This document shows, piece by piece, positions 49,578 to 57,418 of a DNA stretch of 64,000 nucleotides (the stretch's first letter is position 1; each line of letters starts with the position of its first letter). The notes under the pieces are model-generated. The model had not been told where the DNA came from, did not search any database, and was given only the letters and a program-made list of their open reading frames with translations. The translations under genes and the position numbers were made by a program. The DNA comes from Streptomyces sp. NBC_01304 (lineage in GTDB: Bacteria; Actinomycetota; Actinomycetes; Streptomycetales; Streptomycetaceae), in contig NZ_CP109055.1 of the NCBI RefSeq assembly GCF_035975855.1, positions 6,200,001-6,264,000 of the forward strand, read 5' to 3'.

Positions 49578-51026
49578 CTACATCCGGCTAAGCGAAGCCG
49601 CAGCCGAAAGCACGTCCCGGATTGCCTCCCGGTCGCCGTCCTGCCCGGCCGCCGCGTCCAGCGGCGGGACGTGGCCCGCGGCCAGCTTGCAGAACTCGAC
49701 GCCGTCCAGGGCGACATGGGCGACTTCGTGTTCCGAGGAGGTCGCCGCGCCCGGTGAGTCGAGCGCGATCAGCCACTCGCCGCCGCCCAGACCCTCGACT
49801 TCCAGGCGGAGCGTCCGCCCCGGCGCGCCGGCCGCGACCAGGCGGCGGGGCGGGGTCGCGAGGCCCGAGCGGCGGCGTTCGGCGAGGGCCGAGGGGAGCA
49901 TCCGCGCGGCGAGGTCGATCATCTTGTTCAGGTGGCGGGGCGCGGGTGGCTGGTACGGGTAGTCCACCGCGTCCGCGATGTCGCCCGCGTGGACCCAGCA
50001 CTCGAAGGCGCGGTCGAGCAGCGAGTCGCGCAAAGGCAGCTCGAACTCGCCGTACGGGACCGTCAGTTGGGCCGACCCGCCGCCCGCGAAGGACACGGTC
50101 CGCACGAGCGTGTGGCTCTGCTCGCGCCAGGGGATCCGGACGGCGCGGGTGGGCGGGAAGCGGGAGGCGCGCCAGTACGTCTCGGTGCGCACCTGCGGGT
50201 CCCGCTCGGTGAGGGGCAGTTTGCCGAGCGGGTCGTCCAGGCCGAGGGCGAGCGCGACCAGGCCGTCGACGGTCAGGAGGTGCGCGATCACTCCGGCCAC
50301 GGTGGTGCGCCGGTCGACCGGGACGTCGTCCTCGTACCACTTCAGCCGCACCGGGGCGTGCCACTCGCCGTCCCCGAAGTCCTTCAGGAGGGCGTCAAGG
50401 CGGGCGGTCTCGGCGTCGTACGGAGCCGCCCAGTCCGGCACGGGTATGCGCGGGGCGCGCTTGTCGAGGCAGCCGGCGAGGACGCGGGAGCGCAGGCCCG
50501 GGTCGAGGTCGAGGCTCTCCTCCTGGTGCAGCAGACCGACCGCGTCCCGCAGCCGCAGGGCCTCGTCCGCGCAGGGGCCACAGCCGCCGAGGTGCAGCTC
50601 GACGGCGGCGGCCTCGTCGGCGGAGCAGGCGGACAGGGCCCAGGCGCCGAGCAGGGACTTGAGCACCTTGTGCTCGAGCGCGGGAGGCGGGGTGGCGGGC
50701 AGGTTGAGCTCGGGCAGGGGCCTGCCGGTGTCCTCTATCGAGGAACGCATGGGCGGTATACGGGGGTTGAGCGGGTTCAGGGAGCTCGGCGGGTTGTGCA
50801 GAGGCTGGGACTGGGACTGCGGCTGTGACTGAGACCGCGGCTGCGGGGCGTGGCTGTCGTCGCGCTCCGGCAGGTCGTCCCGCGTACGACTGTCCGGCGC
50901 GTGCTCGTCCTGCGTACGGCCGTCCTGCCCGTGCGCGTCCTGCGGTCCGCGCGATTGCTGCGCGGGATCCGGCCGCTCGCCCTCGTCTTCCTGCGGCTCG
51001 AACTGCTCGCTGGGGTCGCTGTTCAC
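49578..51026 (-). CDS. Zinc-finger anti-sigma factor fused to an MDMPI/DinB-like domain
   Basis: 482 residues from GTG 51026, coupled by GTGA to the sigma gene. Order: disordered acidic/Gln-rich head (1-90); a zinc-finger anti-sigma region with Cys and the His-x3-Cys-x2-Cys of ELHLGGCGPCADEAL (about residues 130-155); then a ~300-residue domain of the mycothiol-dependent maleylpyruvate isomerase/DinB type (AETARLDALLKDFGDGEWHAPVRLKWYEDDVPVDRRTTVAGVIAHLLTVDGLVALALG) with a C-terminal sterol-carrier-like part. It should hold the adjacent sigma factor and release it on zinc/thiol change or on ligand binding by the second domain. No membrane segment, so it senses inside the cell. Confidence 0.85.
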   Translation of the reverse strand: MNSDPSEQFEPQEDEGERPDPAQQSRGPQDAHGQDGRTQDEHAPDSRTRDDLPERDDSHAPQPRSQSQPQSQSQPLHNPPSSLNPLNPRIPPMRSSIEDTGRPLPELNLPATPPPALEHKVLKSLLGAWALSACSADEAAAVELHLGGCGPCADEALRLRDAVGLLHQEESLDLDPGLRSRVLAGCLDKRAPRIPVPDWAAPYDAETARLDALLKDFGDGEWHAPVRLKWYEDDVPVDRRTTVAGVIAHLLTVDGLVALALGLDDPLGKLPLTERDPQVRTETYWRASRFPPTRAVRIPWREQSHTLVRTVSFAGGGSAQLTVPYGEFELPLRDSLLDRAFECWVHAGDIADAVDYPYQPPAPRHLNKMIDLAARMLPSALAERRRSGLATPPRRLVAAGAPGRTLRLEVEGLGGGEWLIALDSPGAATSSEHEVAHVALDGVEFCKLAAGHVPPLDAAAGQDGDREAIRDVLSAAASLSRM

Positions 51027-51604
51027 CGAGCTCTCCCGTAGCCCGACGGCGGTGCGGTGGCCGGGCGCTGGTCGTTGGCCGTGGACAGGAGCTGCAGTCC
51101 GAGGCGGAGCCGGCGCCGCGCCTCGTCCTCCGTGACGCCGAGGTCGGCGGCGGTCTGGCGGTAGTCCCGGCGCTGGAAGTACGCGAGTTCGAGGGCGGCA
51201 CGCAGGGGTGCGGGCATCGACGTCACGATGTAGTCCGCGCGGGCGGCGGCGGAGGCGCGGCGCACCCTGCGCTCCATGTCCTCGGTCGTCCCCTCCCCGC
51301 TCTCGGCGAGCGCCTCGGTCTCGGCCTGGCGCAGGCGCTGCACGGCCAGGCGATGGGTGACTCCGGCGACCCAGGAACGCATCGAGCCCTGCTTGGGTTC
51401 GTACGACTCGGGGTTCTCCCAGACGTGCGCGAAGACGTCCCGGGTGAGACGGTCGGCCGCCTCGTCGTCCCCGAGGACGCGATGGGCCAGGCTGTGCACG
51501 AGCGAGGCAAAGCGGTCGTACAGCTCGCCGAGCGCGGCGGCCTCCCCGCGGGCGAGGCGCTGCTGCATCTTCCGGTCCCAGCGAGGTGGTGTGTCCTTCG
51601 CCAT
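51023..51604 (-). CDS. ECF RNA polymerase sigma factor
   Basis: 193 residues from ATG 51604 (AGGGGG four bases upstream). Region 2: EAAALGELYDRFASLVHSLAHRVLGDDEAADRLTRDVFAHVWENPESYEPKQGSMRSWVAGVTHRLAVQRLRQ. Region 4: DYIVTSMPAPLRAALELAYFQRRDYRQTAADLGVTEDEARRRLRLGLQLL. It directs RNA polymerase to promoters with GGAAC-type -35 boxes and is likely held by the anti-sigma protein encoded next. A longer start is possible, but the extra residues are low-complexity. Its upstream region contains repeated GGAAC words, consistent with autoregulation. Confidence 0.92.
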   Translation of the reverse strand: MAKDTPPRWDRKMQQRLARGEAAALGELYDRFASLVHSLAHRVLGDDEAADRLTRDVFAHVWENPESYEPKQGSMRSWVAGVTHRLAVQRLRQAETEALAESGEGTTEDMERRVRRASAAARADYIVTSMPAPLRAALELAYFQRRDYRQTAADLGVTEDEARRRLRLGLQLLSTANDQRPATAPPSGYGRAR

Positions 51605-52030
51605 GAGGCCCCCTGTCCGCTCAGTCCGCTCCGTCTGCCCGCCCGGCTCTCCTCGCCTCCCTTCGAATGTAACGGGAGGCACTGACAAGGGGCGCCCCTT
51701 TGCGGCAATGTGCACCGCCGGGGGCGTGCCGGATGGTAGGGCCGTAGTGGTCCGGACCACATCGACCCGGCCCGAATGCACCCAAACACTCTTGGTCTGC
51801 GATTCTGGGTGGCGCGGGAGAACTGTGCCTGCGCGGGGAACTGTGTTTCGCGGGGACCGTGCGGAACAGTGGGGGACCGAGCGGAACAGTGGGGAGCCGG
51901 GGAACCGTGTTTCGCGGGGAACTGGTGGGGCAGCCGGGAATGAAGCAAGCGTAGGAACAGCTTCCGGATAACCCCTCTGGATATCCCTTCTGGACCGAGG
52001 TTCTGGATCGAGGCGAGCGAGAGGCATGGC
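51605..52030. promoter_or_regulatory. Divergent control region with repeated GGAAC words
   Basis: 426 bases between the ECF sigma gene and the STAS gene. From 51815 to 51958 GGAAC occurs six times (51837, 51863, 51883, 51901, 51918, 51954). Larger units repeat: GGGGAACTGTGTTTCGCGGG (51835) against GGGGAACCGTGTTTCGCGGG (51899), and GAGCGGAACAGTGGGG-like at 51859 and 51879. GGAAC is the usual core of ECF -35 elements. The inner left part (51605-51800) shows nothing beyond ordinary sequence. Confidence 0.6.
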
Positions 52031-52405
52031 GTGACGCTCAAGGTGACCGAGGGCGAACAGGGCGGCTGGGCCGTCATCCATGTCTGCGGCGAGATGGACC
52101 TGGTGAGCTCACCGGCACTGCGTCAGCGCGTCCACGACGCGGTGGCGGACGGCCGCCACAGCCTGGTCCTCGACCTCTCCCAGGTCCTCTTCTGCGACTC
52201 CAGCGGCGTCGGCGTCCTCATCGCCACCCGCCGCCTGATGCGCTCCTGCCAGGGCCGCCTCCGCCTGATCCTGCCGGCGCAGGGCGCGGAGGACGGCTCC
52301 CACGTGAACCGCGTCCTCGCGGCCCTCGGCGTACGCCGCCTCTTCGAGGTGTACCCGGACGTGGACGCTGCGTTGGACGAGGGGGCGGCGCCGCTTTCGG
52401 CTTGA
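52031..52405 (+). CDS. STAS-domain anti-sigma-factor antagonist
   Basis: 124 residues from GTG 52031 (GAGAGG upstream). The STAS core is complete: WAVIHVCGEMDLVSSPALRQRV, LVLDLSQVLFCDSSGVGVL with Asp56-Ser57-Ser58-Gly59, the phosphorylatable serine, and a C-terminal LAALGVRRLFEVYPDVDAAL. When unphosphorylated such proteins sequester HATPase-type anti-sigma kinases, freeing sigma-B-like factors; a HATPase gene lies 3 kb away (54988) though not adjacent. Divergent from the ECF sigma gene, suggesting a joint stress circuit. This placement is recalled as conserved in Streptomyces. Confidence 0.92.
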   Translation: MTLKVTEGEQGGWAVIHVCGEMDLVSSPALRQRVHDAVADGRHSLVLDLSQVLFCDSSGVGVLIATRRLMRSCQGRLRLILPAQGAEDGSHVNRVLAALGVRRLFEVYPDVDAALDEGAAPLSA

Positions 52406-52425
52406 GGGCCGGCTGCCGGGCCGGA

Positions 52426-53292
52426 CTAGCTGATCGGCTTGCGCATTTCCTCGCGGACTTGGAGGGTGCGCTCGGCGACCTTCCCGAGGTCGACGTCCTC
52501 GGGAGCCTGCTTCGCGAACTCCGCGGTGCTCTCGGCCACCACTCCGCCCGTGTTCCCGTCGGCCCAGGCGCACATGGGAGTGCTGGCCTTGGCCGTGCCG
52601 TTGTCGATGCTGAGGACCTGGCAGCTCACCGTCAGGCCGGACCCCGCGGGGACGATGTCCTTCGGTGGTACTGCCAGGGTGGCGTTGTCCCCCTTCGCCG
52701 CGCCGCCCAGGACGCTCTCGCGCATGTTCTCCTGATTGCGGATCCGGCCGTAGGCCCCGGAGAACACGAGCATGTCCCCAGGGTTCTTGCCGGTGTACTG
52801 CGCGGCGACGCCGGTGAAGTCCTTCATGTCGTCCCGGCTGAAGGTGCCGTCGTCCTGCGGGGCCGCGCTGGACAGGTCCTGGCCCAGGTCGTAATCGCCG
52901 TCCAGCAGGCTCTTCGGCAGGTCGAGCTTGTGCTCGGCCGGGGGGTAGGAACTCTCCGGCCCCGCCCCCCTGTTGCTCGCCGTCGTCGCGGCCCGCACCA
53001 CGGTGCCGAGGATCCCCAACCCGACCAGGACCAGCACCGCGATCAGGGCCGGGTGCATCTTCCGCTTCGGCGGGCGCGGCTGGAAGGGCGGGAACGGCTG
53101 CTGCTGTTGCGGGTACGGGAACGGACCGGGCGCACCGGGCGGTGGGCCTTGCGGCGGCCCGTACGGGCCCTGCGGAGAGGGTGCGTACGGACCCTGCTGC
53201 GGCGGCGGCGGACCGTACGGCCCCTGCTGTCCATAGGGCTGAGGCTGAGGCTGCTGCTGGTATCCACCTTGGGGTGGCGTGGGTATGGACAT
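52426..53292 (-). CDS. Pro/Gln/Tyr-rich single-pass membrane protein
   Basis: 288 residues from ATG 53292. Residues 1-75 are PYGPPQGP-type repeats, followed by a basic stretch KRKMH, a transmembrane helix (81-100) and an extracellular domain of about 185 residues with two cysteines (VSCQVL, PMCAWAD) probably joined by a disulfide. Proteins of this plan are very common in Streptomyces and mostly uncharacterised. Convergent with the STAS gene (20-base gap). The mid-segment AVPPKDIVPAGSGLTVSCQVLSIDNGTAKASTPMCAWADGNT is the most family-like part. Confidence 0.8.
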   Translation of the reverse strand: MSIPTPPQGGYQQQPQPQPYGQQGPYGPPPPQQGPYAPSPQGPYGPPQGPPPGAPGPFPYPQQQQPFPPFQPRPPKRKMHPALIAVLVLVGLGILGTVVRAATTASNRGAGPESSYPPAEHKLDLPKSLLDGDYDLGQDLSSAAPQDDGTFSRDDMKDFTGVAAQYTGKNPGDMLVFSGAYGRIRNQENMRESVLGGAAKGDNATLAVPPKDIVPAGSGLTVSCQVLSIDNGTAKASTPMCAWADGNTGGVVAESTAEFAKQAPEDVDLGKVAERTLQVREEMRKPIS

Positions 53293-53384
53293 GGTCGTGT
53301 TCCCCCGTTGGCCGTCCGGTCCGGTCCGATGCGATCTACTGCGAGCCACCGTAGATTAGCGACCGCAACGATCCCGGACGGGGG

Positions 53385-53855
53385 TCAGCTCACGTGAACC
53401 TTGGCCGCGGCGACGAAGGCGTATATCCGCTGCTTTGCGGCATCGCGCCGAGCCACGAACTCACCCTCGTCGTCTGCCTTGTGGATCAGCGCCACCACGT
53501 CGAGGGCCTCCTGCGCCTGCGCCGCGAGAGCTGGCATGTCCGTCACCATCTGTACGCGGAACAGAGCCTCGTAGGCCTGGGTCCGCAGGTCGTAGGACCG
53601 GGCCCGCATCGCGGTCGCGTCATCCTCGAAGTCGTGCCCGTCGTCCAGCATCCGCCGCTCGATGAGGCTCCGCCGATAGTTGATCAGCGTCCCCGCGTAT
53701 GAGCTGTAGGCGTCCATCCGTTCCTGCCGCAACCGCTCATCCCTCGCGAACGCCTCACTCCGCGCGAGGGCCCTGCGCTGAAAGGCATGCGTGACCCCCA
53801 CACCCAACAGCGTTCCGAGGACGGCGATGACACTGGCGATGGCTTCGGCTGGCAC
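53385..53855 (-). CDS. Hypothetical membrane-anchored protein
   Basis: 156 residues from GTG 53855. An N-terminal transmembrane helix (AEAIASVIAVLGTLLGVGVTHAF) is followed by a long charged helical domain (RRALARSEAFARDERLRQERMDAYSSYAGTLINYRRSLIERRM) that looks like a coiled coil. No family recognised; the layout recalls phage- or defence-associated 'SLATT-like' small proteins but without evidence. It is divergent from the 53947 gene. The ribosome site is weak. Confidence 0.65.
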   Translation of the reverse strand: MPAEAIASVIAVLGTLLGVGVTHAFQRRALARSEAFARDERLRQERMDAYSSYAGTLINYRRSLIERRMLDDGHDFEDDATAMRARSYDLRTQAYEALFRVQMVTDMPALAAQAQEALDVVALIHKADDEGEFVARRDAAKQRIYAFVAAAKVHVS

Positions 53856-53946
53856 GGGGGCAAGTTGACCACGGCACGGGGCAGGGATGCCATGATGTCG
53901 ACCATGCAGACCGCCACGCAGCCCTCCCGCTCCTGCCGAAAGGCAG

Positions 53947-54399
53947 ATGCCGCGTAACCGCCCCGGCGCCTTGCGCGCCACCGCGCCCCGCGTACCCCTG
54001 TGGACGCACGAGGGCGGCCGCATCGACCGCCTCTCCCTCCCGACCAGCGCGGCGATCCGCCTGGCGGAGCACACCGGGGGAGTCGACCACCACGTATCAC
54101 CCGGCAACACGGCCCGCTTCCTTGCCACTTACCGCCGCTTCCTCCACACCTCTGGAGGCCGACTCCGCCTGGTGGCGTCGTCCTGCCCGGCTTGCCCCGG
54201 CTGCCAGTACGACGACATCGCGGTGGTACGGGACGCGTCGCAGTCGACCTTGCTGTCCCTGCCGCTACGACCGCGCACGGAGTTCCAACTCCTCCTCACT
54301 GCCCTGGACTTGGAGTTCCGCCGCCGTACGCTGCCGAGCTTGGTCCCGGTACGGGGTGGGCTCGCGTGGTGGCACCGACGGCTGTACGAAGGGGATTGA
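53947..54399 (+). CDS. Hypothetical protein with a CPACPGC motif
   Basis: 150 residues. Basic N-terminus, then a mixed alpha/beta body with CPACPGCQYDDIAVV near residue 80, whose three cysteines could bind a metal or form a redox site, and a C-terminal LAWWHRRLYEGD. No signal peptide. I do not recognise the family. It overlaps neither neighbour; it ends 11 bases before the stop of the next gene on the other strand. Confidence 0.62.
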   Translation: MPRNRPGALRATAPRVPLWTHEGGRIDRLSLPTSAAIRLAEHTGGVDHHVSPGNTARFLATYRRFLHTSGGRLRLVASSCPACPGCQYDDIAVVRDASQSTLLSLPLRPRTEFQLLLTALDLEFRRRTLPSLVPVRGGLAWWHRRLYEGD

Positions 54400-54410
54400 G
54401 GAGGAGGGGA

Positions 54411-54947
54411 CTAGTGACGCACGGGCTGCAGGCACAGCGTGAGAGTCGCCTTGCGGCCACCGGTCTCGTAATAGGTGACGGTTCCCGCGGGGCATGTGTA
54501 ACGCCCGTACTCATGAGCCATGACCTTGTACTCGGCTCCGGCGTCGTCGCAGGGGATGGTGAACACCACAGGATCCGATTTCGACGCGCGGTTCTCCACG
54601 CAATCCCCGACGTAGGCCTTGCTGGCGATCTCCGCCGGCGGCTTTCCGTCGTCGGCAAGGGCGCCCATCGCCCAGAACCCGCCCCCGAAAACGACCAGAG
54701 CACCGAAAGCCACGACCGGCCGCAGCCACGGCCGCCGGACCTGCCCGGTGGGGACGAACACATCCCGGCTCGGCTGCTGCCACTGGGGCTGGCCGTACAC
54801 CGGCGGCTGCCCGTAGGGGAGCGGACCACCGGGAGGCTGACTGTAGGGCGCCGGACCGGCCTGCTGCCCGTAAGGCCCAGGCTGCCCGGGCTGCCCATAG
54901 GGCGTGGGCGTGGGCCCTTGAGGCGGCGGCTGCGGCGGGTATGACAT
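54411..54947 (-). CDS. Pro/Gln-rich membrane protein with LppU-like extracellular domain
   Basis: 178 residues. Residues 1-60 are YGQP/QPGPYGQ repeats, a transmembrane helix follows (about 76-96), and the extracellular part has four cysteines in the order YVGDCVENR, FTIPCDDAG, RYTCPAGT, TLCLQPV. That pattern resembles the LppU/SCO3897 group of small actinobacterial exported domains; assignment is tentative. Probably processed or folded by two disulfides. No partner is apparent. Confidence 0.77.
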   Translation of the reverse strand: MSYPPQPPPQGPTPTPYGQPGQPGPYGQQAGPAPYSQPPGGPLPYGQPPVYGQPQWQQPSRDVFVPTGQVRRPWLRPVVAFGALVVFGGGFWAMGALADDGKPPAEIASKAYVGDCVENRASKSDPVVFTIPCDDAGAEYKVMAHEYGRYTCPAGTVTYYETGGRKATLTLCLQPVRH

Positions 54948-54987
54948 CTGGCTGGCTCCCCCTGTCGTGACGTGGCCGACGAGCAGG

Positions 54988-55440
54988 CTATCCCTGGGCC
55001 TCACCGCGCTTGAGGGCCGCCTCCATGCCGCCGCACGTCCGGAGCTCGAACCACACGGCCTTGCCGCCGCCGGTTTCGCCGGGCTCGACACCCCACCGCC
55101 CTTCACTGAGCGCGTCGACGAGCCAGAGCCCACGCCCGGATTCGGCGTCGTACCCCTCTCGTAAGACGGGCGGCCGGTCGTCGCTGTCGCGGACTTCGAC
55201 TCGTACGTACGTCGCCTCGATGGCGAGCTCCAACGTCGCACCGGGGCCTCTTGCGTGCACGACGGCGTTGGTGACGAGTTCGGAGGTGCAGAGGGTGGCT
55301 GCCTCGTTGAGGTGGTCGAGGGCTTGGGAGCGGAGGACGGTGGCGATGAAGGTGCGAGCTATGCGGGGGGAGGTGGAGAGGGCTGGGCAGTACAGGGTGT
55401 ACGTGTGAGGGACGTCTGTGGTGCTTATGGTTTTGGGCAT
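54988..55440 (-). CDS. HATPase-type regulatory kinase / anti-sigma-like ATP-binding protein
   Basis: 150 residues. The GHKL fold is shown by the N box ELVTNAVVHARGPGATLELAIE, the G1 box VEVRDSDDRPP and the G2-like GRGLWLVDALSEGRWGV. Proteins of this size (RsbW-like) bind ATP and are usually anti-sigma factors or partners of STAS proteins; in Streptomyces they often sit beside XRE-DUF5753 and DUF397 genes, as here (next gene set is divergent, 295 bases away). The cognate sigma or STAS protein is not defined by the sequence. Confidence 0.9.
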   Translation of the reverse strand: MPKTISTTDVPHTYTLYCPALSTSPRIARTFIATVLRSQALDHLNEAATLCTSELVTNAVVHARGPGATLELAIEATYVRVEVRDSDDRPPVLREGYDAESGRGLWLVDALSEGRWGVEPGETGGGKAVWFELRTCGGMEAALKRGEAQG

Positions 55441-55623
55441 GACGGATCAACTCCGTTGAGGGGTGAGCTGAAGGGGCCTGCCGCATGTGCCGCTGCGCCG
55501 GTGGCATTGCCCACGTATCGAGGTTTCGTGGGTGCGCTTCCGAACTGGCAGAGGGCACAGCTGAGTTGAGGCATAGATGTACCGATGCAACCGACCGTGG
55601 TTGATGCGCTACTGAAGGTAGGA

Positions 55624-55635
55624 CATAACATTATG
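55624..55635. promoter_or_regulatory. Short palindrome in the XRE gene promoter region
   Basis: CATAACATTATG, 5-bp arms around CA, in an A/T-rich patch about 100 bases before the XRE gene. The TAACAT/CATTAT words may also serve as a -10 box. Candidate operator or promoter only. Confidence 0.35.
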
Positions 55636-55734
55636 GTGGCGCAACCCTATGGTGATGGTTGGTGACTGTCAGGAAGCGCGCCAACAGGCTTACGCTGCGT
55701 ACCTGTCCAGTGATCCGCCAGGGGAGAGGAACGT

Positions 55735-56586
55735 ATGCCGCCGAGGAGTGCCCCCTCTGCCCGGCAAGAGCGCCTGGGTGCGGAGCTGCGCAAGATGCGC
55801 GAGCGCGCAGGCGTGACCGCTCGTAGCGCAGCGGACCTGCTGGGCTCGAATCCCATTCAGATGAGCCACGTCGAATCGGGGCGCAGCGGGATCAGCGAAG
55901 AGCGCATCCGCCGCCTGGCTGCGTACTACGCCTGCGACGACGTCGCGTACATCGATGTCTTGGTGGACATGGCGGCAACGCGCGGCAAGGGATGGTGGGA
56001 GGAGTACCGCGGAATCGTTGCTCCCCCCGGCCTCAACTTGGCCGAGCTGGAGCATCACGCCGTAGGCATCCGGACCTTCCAAATGGCCCATATTCCAGGG
56101 CTGTTCCAGACGGAGGAGCACATGCGAGCGGCTTTCCGGTACGTGTCGCCGGACTGGCCACGCAAGGACCAAGACGCCCACGTCGCCTTCCGCGTCCAAC
56201 GGCAGCAGATCATCACGGGCGAGCGTGAGACGCCGTACGCGGCGATCATCCACGAAGCGGCCCTACGCATCCGGGTGGGAGGAAGGAAGACGGCTCGCGC
56301 TCAACTGGACCGCATCTTGTACCTGTCGGACCTGGGGCATGTCACGGTCCGCGTGGTCCCCTTCGACAGCGAGGACTTCGCCGGAGCCGGCCATTCCCTG
56401 CTCTACGTGAGCGGGCCTGTCCCGCAGCTCGACACCGTGCAGATCGACACGGCCCACGACGGTGTCTTCCTGGATGCCGAACCCCGCCTGAAGCAGTACC
56501 GGGGCCGCTACGAGAGAATCGAAGCCATTGCCCTGGCTCCGGCCGCGTCCCGGAGCCTCATCAGCCGGATCATCGAGGAACTGTGA
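55735..56586 (+). CDS. XRE-family regulator with DUF5753 domain
   Basis: 283 residues from ATG 55735 (GAGAGGAA upstream). HTH: RLGAELRKMRERAGVTARSAADLLGSNPIQMSHVESGRSGISEERIRRLAAYYAC. The DUF5753 (Scr1-like) domain follows: ARIVAPPGLNLAELEHHAVGIRTFQMAHIPGLFQTEEHMRA... and DLGHVTVRVVPFDSEDFAGAGHSLLYVSG. Such proteins are developmental/antibiotic regulators in Streptomyces (AbaA/BldB-cluster type), usually paired with a DUF397 protein, which overlaps here by GTGA. A nearby HATPase gene completes the common trio. Confidence 0.93.
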   Translation: MPPRSAPSARQERLGAELRKMRERAGVTARSAADLLGSNPIQMSHVESGRSGISEERIRRLAAYYACDDVAYIDVLVDMAATRGKGWWEEYRGIVAPPGLNLAELEHHAVGIRTFQMAHIPGLFQTEEHMRAAFRYVSPDWPRKDQDAHVAFRVQRQQIITGERETPYAAIIHEAALRIRVGGRKTARAQLDRILYLSDLGHVTVRVVPFDSEDFAGAGHSLLYVSGPVPQLDTVQIDTAHDGVFLDAEPRLKQYRGRYERIEAIALAPAASRSLISRIIEEL

Positions 56587-56798
56587 GAGACGACAGCGAG
56601 TCCGCACCGCTCCAGTGGCAGAAGTCGACGTTCTCGGGCGGGGGTTCGGGGGAGGACTGCGTCGAGCTGGCCGCAGCGCAGGGTGGCCGCGCGATATGGC
56701 TTCGCGAAAGTGACAGTCCGGCGACGGCGCTCACAACGACCCGGACAGCCCTGCAGGCACTGCTTGGGGCCGTCAAAGCGGGATCTGCCATGACATGA
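56583..56798 (+). CDS. DUF397 protein
   Basis: 71 residues from GTG 56583. The family opening is exact: LQWQKSTFSGGGSGEDCVELAAAQGGRAIWLRESDSP, with the conserved W-x-KS-x-S and CVE motifs. DUF397 proteins are small partners of XRE-DUF5753 regulators; the pair has been likened to toxin-antitoxin-like regulatory modules, but its biochemical role is unsettled. Translationally coupled to the regulator. Confidence 0.93.
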   Translation: MRDDSESAPLQWQKSTFSGGGSGEDCVELAAAQGGRAIWLRESDSPATALTTTRTALQALLGAVKAGSAMT

Positions 56799-56951
56799 AA
56801 GGTGGATCCGTGCTCACCCAGAAATCCTGGCAGACGCCACCCGTCGGGCTTCGGGGCGTGCTCGCTCCTCCTCAATGGGTTTGAACAGACAGGGCGATCA
56901 CAGATCTACGAGCTGGTCGCATTGATGGGGTGATACTGGCCGCCCGGTCAG

Positions 56952-57383
56952 CTACTTGTAGTCACGTGCAACTAGTTCACTCAACCCCAGAGGTTCCAAG
57001 GCTGGTACTAGCCGATCTAGATACCACCCAAAGTCGCAAAACTTTGACGACTCAAAGACGTGGCGTCGGTTAATCGTCGCCATGAAGGAAACTTCCTTTC
57101 TGTCTTTGTGGAACATGAATTCGCCGCCGGTATTTTGTTCTGTGAAGTAAGCCGAGATTGCGAAGATTGACGACCTGGCGTGCGCACCATCCGCCTCAGC
57201 GGTGACTCGACTCAACTCATTTTCGGGAACTTGGATCCACTCGAACATTCCATTGAGGTCCAGTACGTATGACACTTCCCCCTGGTGCTGGAATGAAACG
57301 CCATTCTCGACCAGTGCGTGCAGCACGTTAGAAATCGCTACGGGGTCATGGAAAGAGAAGTCAATATCTGCAGTTCTGCTCAC
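56952..57383 (-). CDS. Probable immunity protein for the adjacent RHS nuclease toxin
   Basis: 143 residues from GTG 57383, with TAGGAAA eight bases upstream, starting 35 bases after the toxin stop on the same strand. The gene is visibly rich in A/T (roughly half, by eye) against a >70% GC background and uses many codons rare elsewhere in the window (TTA-free, but ATA, AGA, TTT, AAT are frequent). No known fold is recognised; it is acidic (SRTADIDFSFHDPVAISNVLHALVENGVSF...), as nuclease inhibitors often are. Position directly after the toxin, composition and size make an immunity role the best inference. Confidence 0.72.
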   Translation of the reverse strand: MSRTADIDFSFHDPVAISNVLHALVENGVSFQHQGEVSYVLDLNGMFEWIQVPENELSRVTAEADGAHARSSIFAISAYFTEQNTGGEFMFHKDRKEVSFMATINRRHVFESSKFCDFGWYLDRLVPALEPLGLSELVARDYK

Positions 57384-57418
57384 GCTGTTTCCTATCTGCC
57401 AGTTTCAGTGCCGCGAGT

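Noticed and set aside
49230..49962. Plus-strand frames over the minisatellite near 49.3 kb
   Set aside because: Pro/Arg/Ser low complexity created by the tandem repeat, overlapping the anti-sigma gene end.
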